Source: Actinomyces sp. UMB0138
GTDB taxonomy: Bacteria > Bacillota > Negativicutes > Veillonellales > Veillonellaceae
Assembly (NCBI RefSeq): GCF_002849225.1
Contig: NZ_PKMC01000001.1
Location: forward strand, 894,476-958,475
Reading direction: 5' to 3'
DNA length: 64,000 nt
Position numbers and translations under genes: made by a program. The notes beneath the pieces were generated by a model. That model saw only the letters and a list, made by a program, of their open reading frames with translations. It did not search any database and was not told where the DNA came from. Shown here in pieces: positions 7,885-16,275 of this stretch (position 1 is its first letter; each line of letters begins with the position of its first letter).

Positions 7885-10305
7885 TTATTCCTGGTCGTCC
7901 TTCGAACGCGAACGGGACCGGGAACGGTTACGCCGCTGGCGACGCTCCCCCGAACCGCTTTCACGACGACGGCGCCGGCGCGGGCGAGATTCCTCGTCCT
8001 TCTTCGGCTCTTCAGACTCTTCGGACTTAGCCTCCGAGTCAGATTCTGCCTCCTCGCCCTCGACAACCGCGTGTAAGGAAAGCTTGCCACGAGCATCGAT
8101 CTCGGCGATCTCGACCTCGACCTGCTGGCCAACGTTCAACACGTCCTCGACAGAATCGATACGCTTGCCGCCAACCAGGCGACGGATCTGGCTGATGTGC
8201 AGCAGCCCGTCCTTGCCTGGGGTAAGCGAAACGAAGGCGCCGAAAGAGGTCGTCTTGACGACGGTACCGACGTAGCGCTCTCCGACCTCGGGCAGCTGCG
8301 GGTTAGCAATCGCGTTGACCGCGGCGCGCGCTGCTTCTGCGCTCTCGCCATTGTCAGAAGCAATGTAGACAGTGCCGTCATCTTCGATGGTCAGCTCGGC
8401 TCCAGTGTCTTCCTGGATCTGGTTGATCATCTTGCCCTTCGGGCCAATGACCTCGCCAATCTTGTCGACCGGCACCTGGACGGTGATGATACGCGGCGCG
8501 GTGGGAGCCAGCTCATCCGGAGTATCGATGGCGGCAGCCATGACCTCGAGGATGTGAAGGCGGGCGTCGCGGGCCTGGCTCAGAGCAGCAGCCAGAACGT
8601 CAGACGGGATGCCGTCCAGCTTCGTATCCAGCTGCAGCGCAGTAATGAATTCGCTGGTACCGGCAACCTTGAAGTCCATGTCGCCGAAACCGTCCTCGGC
8701 GCCAAGGATGTCAGTGAGGGCGACGTACTTAGTCTTGCCATCTTCCATCGGCTCGGACATAAGGCCCATAGCAATACCTGCAACCGGTGCGTGCAGCGGA
8801 ACGCCAGCCTGCATCAGCGACAAGGTGGAAGCGCAAACGGAGCCCATGGAGGTAGAACCATTGGAACCCAGTGCTTCCGACACCTGGCGGATCGCGTACG
8901 GGAAGTCTTCCTTGAAAGGCAGAACCGGAACAAGTGCGCGCTCAGCTAGCGCACCGTGGCCGATCTCGCGGCGCTTCGGCGAACCTACCCTACCGGTCTC
9001 GCCAGTGGAGTACGGCGGGAAGTTGTAGTGGTGAATGTAGCGCTTGTGGGTAACCGGAGTCAGACCATCAATCTGCTGTTCCATACGGAGCATGTTCAGA
9101 GTGGTAACGCCCATGATCTGGGTTTCGCCACGCTGGAAGAGGGCGGAGCCGTGGACGCGAGGCAGGACCTCGACCTCGGCAGACAGAGTGCGGATGTCGG
9201 TGTATCCACGCCCGTCCATACGAACGCCCTCGTGCAGAGTGCGAGAACGAATAGCTTCCTTCTCGATAGCCTTGAAAGCAGCCTTCAGATCCTTTTCCTG
9301 CTCCGGGAACTGTTCTTCCAGTTCTTCCAGGGCAGCATCGCGGATCTCTTCGAGCTTGGCCTCGCGAGGCAGCTTCTCGACGATCGAAATTGCCTCGGGC
9401 AGCTTCGCGGATACCTTCTCTTCGACGGCCTTGTACTGCTCGTCAGAGTAATCCTTGAACAGTTCAAATTCTGCGGTGGGCTTGGAAGCCTTGTCGGCAA
9501 CCTCCTGCTGGGCACGAACGAGCTCACGAATGAACGGCTTCGCAGCCTCGAGCCCCTCAGCAACCACAGACTCGGTGGGCTTGGTGCCACCCGCGGCAAT
9601 CAGCTCGACCTCGTTCTCGCCGCCACCGGCCTCGACCATCATGATGGCAATGTCTTCTTCCCCGTCAGCGCGGGTAACAACGCGGCCTGCAACGACCATG
9701 TTGAAAGTAGAACGCTCCATTTCGGAGAAACGGGGGAAAGCCACCCACTGGTCTTCAATTAGAGCCAGGCGAAGACCACCGATCGGACCCGAGAAAGGCA
9801 GGCCGGCAATCTGTGTGGACATAGAAGCGGCATTGATGGCGAGCACGTCGTAGGCGTCATCGGGGTGCACCGCCAGAACCGTCTCCACGACCTGAACCTC
9901 GTTACGTAGGCCCTTCACAAACGAAGGACGAAGAGGACGGTCAATCAGGCGGCAGGCCAAAATTGCGTCGGTGCCCGGACGACCTTCACGGCGGAAGAAG
10001 TTTCCGGGGATCCGCCCTGCTGCGTACTGGCGTTCCTCGACGTCAACAGTCAGGGGGAAGAAATCAAATTGATCCTTGGGGTGCTTGCCCACGGTAGTAG
10101 CGGACAAGATAGCAGTTTCGCCATCGAGGTAAGCCATGGCGGAACCGGCGGCCTGCTTGGCTAGCAGACCGGTCTCAAAACGGATGGTGCGCTTACCAAA
10201 GCGACCATTGTCGATTACTGCTTCTGCAGCAGTGATGTCATTTCCTTCAAACACTAAATCGGTTTCCTTCTGTGTAGGTATTGGAGGAACCCACATGGCG
10301 GTCAT
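7885..10305 (-). CDS. pnp: Polyribonucleotide nucleotidyltransferase (PNPase / GPSI)
   Basis: PNPase degrades RNA 3'-5' phosphorolytically and can add tails. The protein of about 806 residues has two RNase PH domains ([20 protein letters not shown] near the N terminus and the [17 protein letters not shown] region near residue 580), a KH domain ([11 protein letters not shown]) and an S1 domain ([20 protein letters not shown]). The C-terminal tail is rich in Arg, Ser and Glu and probably disordered. The start is uncertain. An ATG at 10305 gives MTAMWVPP, another lies at 10296, and an upstream GTG at 10341 would add 12 residues. It lies downstream of rpsO, separated from it by a terminator, so it likely has its own promoter. 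Confidence 0.95.
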   Translation of the reverse strand: MTAMWVPPIPTQKETDLVFEGNDITAAEAVIDNGRFGKRTIRFETGLLAKQAAGSAMAYLDGETAILSATTVGKHPKDQFDFFPLTVDVEERQYAAGRIPGNFFRREGRPGTDAILACRLIDRPLRPSFVKGLRNEVQVVETVLAVHPDDAYDVLAINAASMSTQIAGLPFSGPIGGLRLALIEDQWVAFPRFSEMERSTFNMVVAGRVVTRADGEEDIAIMMVEAGGGENEVELIAAGGTKPTESVVAEGLEAAKPFIRELVRAQQEVADKASKPTAEFELFKDYSDEQYKAVEEKVSAKLPEAISIVEKLPREAKLEEIRDAALEELEEQFPEQEKDLKAAFKAIEKEAIRSRTLHEGVRMDGRGYTDIRTLSAEVEVLPRVHGSALFQRGETQIMGVTTLNMLRMEQQIDGLTPVTHKRYIHHYNFPPYSTGETGRVGSPKRREIGHGALAERALVPVLPFKEDFPYAIRQVSEALGSNGSTSMGSVCASTLSLMQAGVPLHAPVAGIAMGLMSEPMEDGKTKYVALTDILGAEDGFGDMDFKVAGTSEFITALQLDTKLDGIPSDVLAAALSQARDARLHILEVMAAAIDTPDELAPTAPRIITVQVPVDKIGEVIGPKGKMINQIQEDTGAELTIEDDGTVYIASDNGESAEAARAAVNAIANPQLPEVGERYVGTVVKTTSFGAFVSLTPGKDGLLHISQIRRLVGGKRIDSVEDVLNVGQQVEVEIAEIDARGKLSLHAVVEGEEAESDSEAKSEESEEPKKDEESRPRRRRRRESGSGERRQRRNRSRSRSRSKDDQE

Positions 10306-10423
10306 CGATCGAGACTCACGGACCTTACTTCCGGAAGCCACTACCGAAGACCGACGCGACTGGGTTCCCGATAGTTAGTCTAACGGTTAGACCAAGTTTT
10401 TTAACTAGTGCCAGAACATATAC

Positions 10424-10453
10424 TTTCGGCCCGAGCTGATGCCCGGGCCGAAA
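10424..10453 (-). terminator. rpsO terminator
   Basis: A 10-base perfect stem (10424-10433 with 10444-10453) around a 10-base loop. On the minus strand it ends in GAAAGT and A/T-rich sequence just downstream of the rpsO stop at 10463. It separates rpsO from pnp transcription. Confidence 0.7.
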
Positions 10454-10462
10454 AGAAGACAA

Positions 10463-10732
10463 TCAGTGACGCAGACCGAGGCGCTCGATCAGGGAACGGT
10501 AACGCTCGATGTCAACTTCCTTCAGGTATCCCAGCAGACGCTTGCGCTGGCCTACCAGGAGCAGCAGACCACGACGGGAGTGGTGATCGTGCTTGTGATC
10601 CTTGAAGTGCTCGGTCAGATCCTTGATGCGCTTGGATAGCAGAGCGATCTGTACCTCGGGCGAACCGGTGTCGCCCTCGTGGGTTGCATATTCAGCAATG
10701 ATCTGGTCTTTTTCTTCTTTAGTAAGCGACAC
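10463..10732 (-). CDS. rpsO: 30S ribosomal protein S15 (uS15)
   Basis: S15 is a primary 16S rRNA-binding protein of the small subunit platform. Starting at a GTG at 10732 gives 89 residues, the canonical length, beginning [20 protein letters not shown] and containing the [17 protein letters not shown] and [19 protein letters not shown] signatures. A GAGGGAC sequence before this GTG supports it. Longer starts upstream add residues without family counterpart. Order rpsO then pnp is conserved across bacteria. Confidence 0.95.
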   Translation of the reverse strand: MSLTKEEKDQIIAEYATHEGDTGSPEVQIALLSKRIKDLTEHFKDHKHDHHSRRGLLLLVGQRKRLLGYLKEVDIERYRSLIERLGLRH

Positions 10733-10882
10733 TTCGTCCCTCTTTCTATATTGTTGTTGCACGGAGCACCGGGGCCCATTCACCCGAGCATGACGCTACC
10801 GTGGCCGGCATGACGGCACCGACAATGCTACCAGCTCCAGTTACTGGCTCCCAGCTGCGCGTTCAGTGAGATGAGGCACGCT

Positions 10883-11386
10883 CTATTTTTCAAAGCAGTC
10901 ACACCGAATGTTGCCATAGTCCTCATATACCAAGGTACCGACCCGCTCATACCCCTCAGAGAGCAACAGATTCACCATCGGAAGATTCTGCGGGGACGTG
11001 TCGACGCGCAAATGCTTTCTCCCTGCCAAAGCAGATGCAAAACGCAGAAATCCCCTAGCAACTCCCCTACCTTGAGCAGACTCGCAAACGGCTAACCTGT
11101 GCAGCACCACCGCCTGTTCGGGAGGGTACCGCCACGCTAAATCCGCGCGAGCAAAAGAAGGATCCGGCTTCGGGTCAATGCTCATGGTAGCCACCACCTC
11201 GCCACCCGTTTGCGCTACATAGCAAATGGAGGCAGCAATATCGTCGGCAACTATCTGCGCATTCGGATAAACCCCCTCTTCCCACTGATCGACACCGATG
11301 GCGGCAAGCCTCTTCTGCCCATAAGCAAACATCTGCATCAGCTTCGCCAGGTCGCTCTGGCAGGCCTTCCTAAACGCAATCCGCAT
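10883..11386 (-). CDS. GNAT-family N-acetyltransferase
   Basis: About 167 residues, with an acetyltransferase core: LHRLAVCESAQGRGVARGFLRFA is motif A (its R-G-x-G reads Q-G-R-G-V-A) and the C-terminal NLLLSEGYERVGTLVYED is the usual beta-bulge/hydrophobic segment. ATG at 11386 (MRIAFRKACQSD) is chosen because the hairpin terminator at 11401-11432 lies just upstream, so a longer start would run through it. The substrate is unknown. It lies in the same orientation as rpsO but with its own upstream terminator boundary. Confidence 0.8.
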   Translation of the reverse strand: MRIAFRKACQSDLAKLMQMFAYGQKRLAAIGVDQWEEGVYPNAQIVADDIAASICYVAQTGGEVVATMSIDPKPDPSFARADLAWRYPPEQAVVLHRLAVCESAQGRGVARGFLRFASALAGRKHLRVDTSPQNLPMVNLLLSEGYERVGTLVYEDYGNIRCDCFEK

Positions 11387-11400
11387 ACGCACATCGTAAT

Positions 11401-11432
11401 AAAAGTGACCGCCCAACAGAGCGGTCACTTTT
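11401..11432 (-). terminator. Terminator downstream of the ceramidase-like gene
   Basis: A perfect 12-base stem, AAAAGTGACCGC with GCGGTCACTTTT, around an 8-base loop. On the minus strand it ends in a U tract, 16 bases after the ceramidase-like stop at 11448. Confidence 0.85.
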
Positions 11433-11447
11433 ACTTAACGAAGGGTT

Positions 11448-13469
11448 TTACTCAACCTGGAAGGAACCGGTTACCCCCTGGAATTCCGTGTCATGGTTAC
11501 CCGGCGCCCTCGAAGTGCCGTTGTAAACCATCCTGTAGGTGCCAGGCTCGGCCTCGGTGGTATCCCACTCCATGGTTACCTCAGAGGCAGAAATCCCTTT
11601 GCGCTTCCAATTGAACTTTGTAGAAAAGTCCGAATCCTTAGCAACGTCAACCCACTTGTCGCCCTCACGCTTTTGCACCTGTAGGTAGGTGCCTTCATGG
11701 CGAATATTCACGTTCGGGTGAGATCCCTGGAATACAGCCTTTACCACGTCACCCTTGCGGTAATTGCCACGCACCGGGATCAACACATCCCCGTACTTGT
11801 GGGTTCCGGGAGTATCGTGCAAAACCTTGCCATACGCCGAGTAGATGAACGGGCGAATCTTCGGAGCAGTGCCGACTACCTCAGCGCCACCTTCCTTGAA
11901 GGACTTCCCCACCGCGGCCAAGGCCTGGTTTAGGGCAGGCACGGTGTAACGGCCGTAAATGGTCGCGCCACCCTCGTAATTCTGCCTGTCATACTCCCAC
12001 GGAGTAGTGAAGTAGTGCCCGTACGCGTTAGCGGCAGAAGAGACCATTACCTTATCTACCGTAGTTCCTGCGGATTTTGCGAAAGCTTCACGCATGAGCA
12101 CGCCGGACGCGGAAGTAACCTCGCCGGGCATGCCCAGGATGTAGTGGTCACCAATGCGCAGAACCTGCACCGGAAGTACGCCCTGCACGGAATCCACCAT
12201 GCCAGACTCGAACAGTACCTTCTTCGGGCCCTGACAATCCTTCAGGCCGGGAGTTGCATCGTAGGTGGTCTTAGTCAACGAATCCATGAGCTCGTTCTTA
12301 TCCAAGCCCTCACCCAAGAAGGTGACACCGCCGCCACCATCTTCTTCAGAACCAGAGCCAAAGGGAGCACCAACAATTGCGCGGCAAGTCTTCTCTTCCT
12401 TACCGGTAGTAGAAAACTCTGGGGCCACCTTCTGGTTTTGCATATCGACCCACATCATGCGGTAGTCAACAGTGGTGTTGTCGTCTACTGCCAACTTCTG
12501 CAGCGACCTCTCGGCGCCGTCATGGATCCGCTTGCCCATGATCTCTACGCTCTTGAAAGGATCCGAGGAGGGGCCGGTGGCCGGCTTCAATCCAAGGTTA
12601 GGCGTCTGATCGCCACCGTTGGAATACACGTAGGCAGCCACCATCGAGGGCGAGTCTAGCTTGGTGTAGTCCACGCCTGCTTCCTTGACCTCGTCCAGGT
12701 ACTCGGCATAACCCTTGTTGTCCGAAGAAATCAGTTTGTTTTCAGTGGGAAGGGTGGTTGCGTGGGTTGCCATCCAGTTGACAAAACCAGTGACCTTGCC
12801 GTCCCGAGAGATCGCCATCGTATCGGAGCGCGAGTCGCGATCGCCCGGCAACTTGTCACGCAGTTCCTTCGGGTTATTCATGAAGGCGTCCATGGACCGG
12901 TTTACGCCCGCATCTTCTACCTTGTCCGAACCAAAAGATACCTGAGAGGGCGCCAAGTCGGCCTCGGCACGATCAATAGCCTTGGCAAACCCGTCAACGG
13001 TGGCGTCAAGTGATTGCTTGTGCACGCCCATGGTGGTGATGTTGTAGAGCGAGTAATCAGTGGTGCCGCCGGGAGTGGCATGGGTGTGGGTAGCGGCGAT
13101 CAGAACGTTACCGTCGTTGTACTTGTCACCGTACTTCTCCCGCAGCTTCTTCAGCAGCAACTCGCGCTCCAGGTTGGTGCCCGAAAGCATGTCGCCAGAT
13201 AGGAACACCACACGTTTGTTCGTCTTGGGGTCGACGACCACGTAGGCGCGCGCGAATTGGCGAGAGTGAATTCCGGCGCTCTTCTGGCGCGAATCACCGT
13301 AACCCATCATGCCGTTTTCGCCCGGCTCACCTGTCATGTCGGCCATTCCGCGCCCGGCTAGGAAGGAAGGTTCTTCTGCCGAAGCAGTCTTAGGAGCAAG
13401 GGATCCTACAGCGGCCATCGACAGCGCCATAGAAATCCCAAGCAGTGCGGATGTAAATCTTCTACGCAT
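11448..13469 (-). CDS. Secreted neutral ceramidase-like amidohydrolase
   Basis: A 673-residue secreted protein with an N-terminal signal peptide (basic MRRRF, hydrophobic core, cleavage after ASA near residue 31). Family features of neutral/alkaline ceramidases are visible. AATHTHATPGG at ~125-134 and MATHATT at ~233-238 carry zinc-binding His. VNRSMDAFMNNP at ~189-200 matches the NRS...NP motif. The C-terminal Ig-like domain carries WKRKG and WDTTEAEPGTYR. Ceramidases cleave the N-acyl bond of ceramide to sphingosine and fatty acid. Oddity: the nucleophile motif usually written GD[VL]SPN reads GDQTPN (Thr near residue 289), so activity or substrate may differ. ATG at 13469 with AAGGA upstream. 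It stands alone between two terminator-like boundaries. A virulence or lipid-scavenging role is inferred. Confidence 0.85.
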   Translation of the reverse strand: MRRRFTSALLGISMALSMAAVGSLAPKTASAEEPSFLAGRGMADMTGEPGENGMMGYGDSRQKSAGIHSRQFARAYVVVDPKTNKRVVFLSGDMLSGTNLERELLLKKLREKYGDKYNDGNVLIAATHTHATPGGTTDYSLYNITTMGVHKQSLDATVDGFAKAIDRAEADLAPSQVSFGSDKVEDAGVNRSMDAFMNNPKELRDKLPGDRDSRSDTMAISRDGKVTGFVNWMATHATTLPTENKLISSDNKGYAEYLDEVKEAGVDYTKLDSPSMVAAYVYSNGGDQTPNLGLKPATGPSSDPFKSVEIMGKRIHDGAERSLQKLAVDDNTTVDYRMMWVDMQNQKVAPEFSTTGKEEKTCRAIVGAPFGSGSEEDGGGGVTFLGEGLDKNELMDSLTKTTYDATPGLKDCQGPKKVLFESGMVDSVQGVLPVQVLRIGDHYILGMPGEVTSASGVLMREAFAKSAGTTVDKVMVSSAANAYGHYFTTPWEYDRQNYEGGATIYGRYTVPALNQALAAVGKSFKEGGAEVVGTAPKIRPFIYSAYGKVLHDTPGTHKYGDVLIPVRGNYRKGDVVKAVFQGSHPNVNIRHEGTYLQVQKREGDKWVDVAKDSDFSTKFNWKRKGISASEVTMEWDTTEAEPGTYRMVYNGTSRAPGNHDTEFQGVTGSFQVE

Positions 13470-13705
13470 AAAAAATCCTTAGATGAGATTGGGATCTTCA
13501 ATGCGACTATATGAAAAACCGCGGGTTACCACAGGTTAAATGTTTTAACTTTTTCGCACCATTTTGGGCTTTAAGGGCGCCCGAAGTAAATTGCACCAGC
13601 CTGAAACAGAGAAATCATCACAGAAAAAGATTAAAATATTTTCCTCTATTTCCAATGGTGTCTAAGATTTACAGTTTCAAAATTTCCTTGTAATCCTTGA
13701 CACAC

Positions 13706-14692
13706 CTATTTAGCTGTTACTGCCTCGGGCGCGATACGCCCAGTGGGAGGCGCTCCCAGAACCCTGGCAGCTTCCAGCAGATCTTCGTCCATTCGCTCCA
13801 GCAGTTCTTCCACAGAGTCGAACTGCTGCATCGGCCTGATCCGAGCAACGAAATCTACCGCTATATCTTCTCCGTACAAATTCAAATCCGAGCGGCCAAG
13901 CACGTGGGCTTCGACTGTACCCACTTCCCCATCGAACTGCGGATTGGTGCCAACCGATATGGCAGCAGGGAGCATCTCGCAGGCGGGCGCTTCCGGGATT
14001 TGCCTGACTATCAAGCCGGCATATACTCCGTCTGCCGGAACAAACCCGACTCCCCTGGAGTTCAAATTCGCGGTGGGGAAACCTAGTTGACGCCCTCGCT
14101 TAAAGCCGTGTTCTACCCTGCCGCGCAGGCGGTAGTTGCGTCCCAAAATCCTATTGGCAAGAGTTACGTCACCAGCGGCCAGCGCCTGCCGAACCCAGGT
14201 CGAAGACCATCGTCTGCCTTCGAAGGATTCCACATCTACTATTTCAGTAACGTCGAACCCGAACCTATCGCCCAATTCGTGCAAGGTCTCTACCGTGCCG
14301 GCGTTGTTTCTACCGAAACGCATATCCTCGCCTACGACGACTTCCGCCACCCCAAGCCCATCGACGAAGAATTTCTGCACAAAATCGTAAGGGGTCAAAG
14401 AGGCTAGTTTCAGGTCGTAGTTCACGACCAGCACCGCATCAACGCCGAGGGCGGCTATCTGCCCCAGCCGATCTGACAACGGCATGATCAGTTCGATCCC
14501 CTCGGGACGGTGTACTACCGCAGGATGGGGATCAAAAGTAACCGCTACCGACAGCACCCCGAGCCGTTGTGCATCACGTACGGCAGTAGTAAGGATTTTC
14601 TGGTGTCCGCGATGGACACCATCGAAGATACCTATAGTTGCAACCGATTCGATGTCAGTAGGGACTTCGTCCAAGCCGTGCCAGACTCGCAT
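13706..14692 (-). CDS. ribF: Bifunctional riboflavin kinase / FAD synthetase
   Basis: RibF converts riboflavin to FMN and then to FAD. The 328-residue protein begins with the adenylyltransferase domain (GIFDGVHRGHQKIL, the HxGH nucleotide-binding motif near residue 30). It then shows the family segment RRWSSTWVRQALAAGDV near residue 150. The flavokinase domain carries RQLGFPTANLNSRGVGFVPADGVYAG with the PTAN signature. ATG at 14692. It directly follows the small Cys/His-rich ORF by one base, so it likely depends on truB-operon transcription. Confidence 0.95.
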   Translation of the reverse strand: MRVWHGLDEVPTDIESVATIGIFDGVHRGHQKILTTAVRDAQRLGVLSVAVTFDPHPAVVHRPEGIELIMPLSDRLGQIAALGVDAVLVVNYDLKLASLTPYDFVQKFFVDGLGVAEVVVGEDMRFGRNNAGTVETLHELGDRFGFDVTEIVDVESFEGRRWSSTWVRQALAAGDVTLANRILGRNYRLRGRVEHGFKRGRQLGFPTANLNSRGVGFVPADGVYAGLIVRQIPEAPACEMLPAAISVGTNPQFDGEVGTVEAHVLGRSDLNLYGEDIAVDFVARIRPMQQFDSVEELLERMDEDLLEAARVLGAPPTGRIAPEAVTAK

Positions 14693-14693
14693 T

Positions 14694-14846
14694 TTACTTT
14701 TCTTTCGCCTGCCCTCGAAGACCTAGTTCTTTTCTTCCTGCGGGCGCTACTCCCATGGTTCCCCGTACCTTATGTGAGGTCGAGTGGGAGGCGTGTCCGC
14801 CTTTGCACTTACCGCCGCAAGAGCAGCCGCTCTTCTCGTCAGCCAT
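14694..14846 (-). CDS. Small Cys/His-rich ORF of unknown function
   Basis: A 50-codon ORF filling the gap between truB and ribF. ATG at 14846 overlaps the truB stop by 8 bases and has AAGGATCCA as a well-placed ribosome-binding site. Its TAA at 14694-14696 ends one base before the ribF ATG. The protein reads MADEKSGCSCGGKCKGGHAS at the N terminus, a C-x-C-x3-C-x3-H cluster followed by two more His. A basic Gly/Arg/Lys-rich tail completes it. The tight fit, coupling and RBS support translation. The clustered Cys/His suggest metal or redox binding, but no known family is recognised. A frame kept open by chance is possible since it is short. Confidence 0.6.
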   Translation of the reverse strand: MADEKSGCSCGGKCKGGHASHSTSHKVRGTMGVAPAGRKELGLRGQAKEK

Positions 14847-15783
14847 TGGATCCTTCCTGTGGAATTACCGTCTTCGGTTGGAGGCGCCAGCCGTCGCCCT
14901 GCGCACTTAATGTTGCCATACCTACGAGCTTGTTTGTTCCATCCAGCATTGCCCAGGTGCCTTCTGCGCCCTCGGCAACGTGCAGCCGCCGTCCGCAGCG
15001 GACATCTTCCACTTGTTGCGGGCTCAAGACCATGGTCCGGAAGAACCGCGCGGCGACCTCGGACAGTGAAATGGTTGGCAATCCGCCATCTACAAGCGCA
15101 TCCGAAAGCTGCACTGCCTGATCTAGGGTAAAGCCGCCTACGCGAGTACGCCTCAGATAGGTTAGGTGTGCCCCGCATCCCAGTGCCTCCCCCAGGTCTC
15201 TTGCAAGAGCACGAATGTAAGTTCCGGAAGAGCAAGTCACCCTTATCGAAATGTCTGTGACGGGAACTTGGGCGCGCACCTGCTGAGGCTCCGAGGTTAG
15301 TTCCAGTTCATCTATGGTTACCGGACGCGCCTCGAGGGCGACTTCTTTGCCTTCGCGGACGAGCTCATAGGAGCGTTTACCCTGCACTTTTATTGCTGAT
15401 ACCGCAGAGGGCACCTGCATAATATTGCCGCGAAGACGGCTTGCAGCATTTTCTATCTGTTCTGCAGATAGCCTTGCTCCCAGTGCCTGGGTAACCTCTC
15501 CGGAGGCGTCCTCCGTGGTTGTGCTAATGCCGAAGCGGACGCGGGCAAGATACTGCTTATCTGCGCCCGTAAGGTAGCGCAACAGTTTCGTTCCGGCGCC
15601 TACCGCCACCACCAAGACTCCTGTTGCATCGGGGTCAAGGGTTCCGGCGTGGCCCACTTTGCGGGTGCAGGCTAGCCTGCGTACAGCCGATACAACATCA
15701 TGACTAGTACATCCGGCGGGCTTATCAATTACGACAAACCCGGGAGCAGCCGGATGCTGCCCCCGGGGTACTTCGAGGCGCAT
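14839..15783 (-). CDS. truB: tRNA pseudouridine(55) synthase
   Basis: TruB isomerises U55 in the T-loop of tRNAs. It has 314 residues with the catalytic KVGHAGTLDPDATGVLVV motif (Asp nucleophile) near residue 46, a KQYLAR segment, and RALARDLGEALGCGAHLTYLRRT in the catalytic domain, then a C-terminal PUA-like extension. ATG at 15783 is 4 bases downstream of the rbfA stop. The 3' end overlaps the next small ORF. Confidence 0.95.
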   Translation of the reverse strand: MRLEVPRGQHPAAPGFVVIDKPAGCTSHDVVSAVRRLACTRKVGHAGTLDPDATGVLVVAVGAGTKLLRYLTGADKQYLARVRFGISTTTEDASGEVTQALGARLSAEQIENAASRLRGNIMQVPSAVSAIKVQGKRSYELVREGKEVALEARPVTIDELELTSEPQQVRAQVPVTDISIRVTCSSGTYIRALARDLGEALGCGAHLTYLRRTRVGGFTLDQAVQLSDALVDGGLPTISLSEVAARFFRTMVLSPQQVEDVRCGRRLHVAEGAEGTWAMLDGTNKLVGMATLSAQGDGWRLQPKTVIPQEGSNG

Positions 15784-15786
15784 TAC

Positions 15787-16230
15787 TTAGTCCTCGTATT
15801 CCTCGTCTTTGACGCGCGGGGCCTTATAGGGGTCAGGGTCAGAAGCGTAAGACTTTCCCTGAGCAGCCTGAGCAATCTTGGCGTCACGGTCGCGGGCGGC
15901 TGCTAGGGCCTCCTCGATCGAAGCCGCGGCCTCAGGCAAGGCATCGGGAATGAACTCCAGGGTCGGCGTAAGCCGGATACCCAAAGCTTTTCCAACCTCG
16001 GAACGTATTAGCCCCTTAGCGGATTCAAGCGCGGCGGCACTTGCCGAGCGGGAAGCCTCGTCGCCAAAAACGGTGTAAAAAACCGATGCGTGCTGGAGGT
16101 CTCCGGTTACCCGGCAATCCGTAATTGTCACGAAACCGATCCGCGGATCCTTGATGCGCCTCTCCAATAGACGCGCCACGGTCTGTTGGATCCGGTCCGC
16201 TACCTTCCGCTGACGTGCTTCATCTGCCAT
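15787..16230 (-). CDS. rbfA: 30S ribosome-binding factor A
   Basis: RbfA is a KH-fold factor needed for late 30S assembly and cold adaptation. The 147-residue protein shows [36 protein letters not shown] and the conserved [14 protein letters not shown], followed by a charged C-terminal tail ending in DEEYED. ATG at 16230, with a strong GGGAGG ribosome-binding site. A tight hairpin with a UUCG loop lies between this gene and infB. Confidence 0.95.
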   Translation of the reverse strand: MADEARQRKVADRIQQTVARLLERRIKDPRIGFVTITDCRVTGDLQHASVFYTVFGDEASRSASAAALESAKGLIRSEVGKALGIRLTPTLEFIPDALPEAAASIEEALAAARDRDAKIAQAAQGKSYASDPDPYKAPRVKDEEYED

Positions 16231-16246
16231 ATTTTCCTCCCAAAGA

Positions 16247-16266
16247 GGGCGGGCCGAAGCCCGCCC
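16247..16266 (-). other. UUCG-capped hairpin in the infB-rbfA junction
   Basis: On the minus strand: an 8-base GGGCGGGC/GCCCGCCC stem with a TTCG tetraloop, between the infB stop (16276) and the rbfA start (16230). It is followed by CTCTTTGGGAGG, which includes the rbfA ribosome-binding site. A long U tract is missing, so partial termination, 3'-end protection or mRNA processing are as likely as full termination. Confidence 0.6.
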
Positions 16267-16275
16267 CTGGTGGTA

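Noticed and set aside
12015..12659. Plus-strand 214-codon ORF inside the ceramidase-like gene
   Set aside because: It is antisense to a well-supported family gene, lacks an RBS and shows no domain.
14747..15235. 162-codon minus-strand ORF within truB
   Set aside because: It is an alternative frame of truB and the small ORF, with no RBS and Arg/Gly-rich shadow composition.
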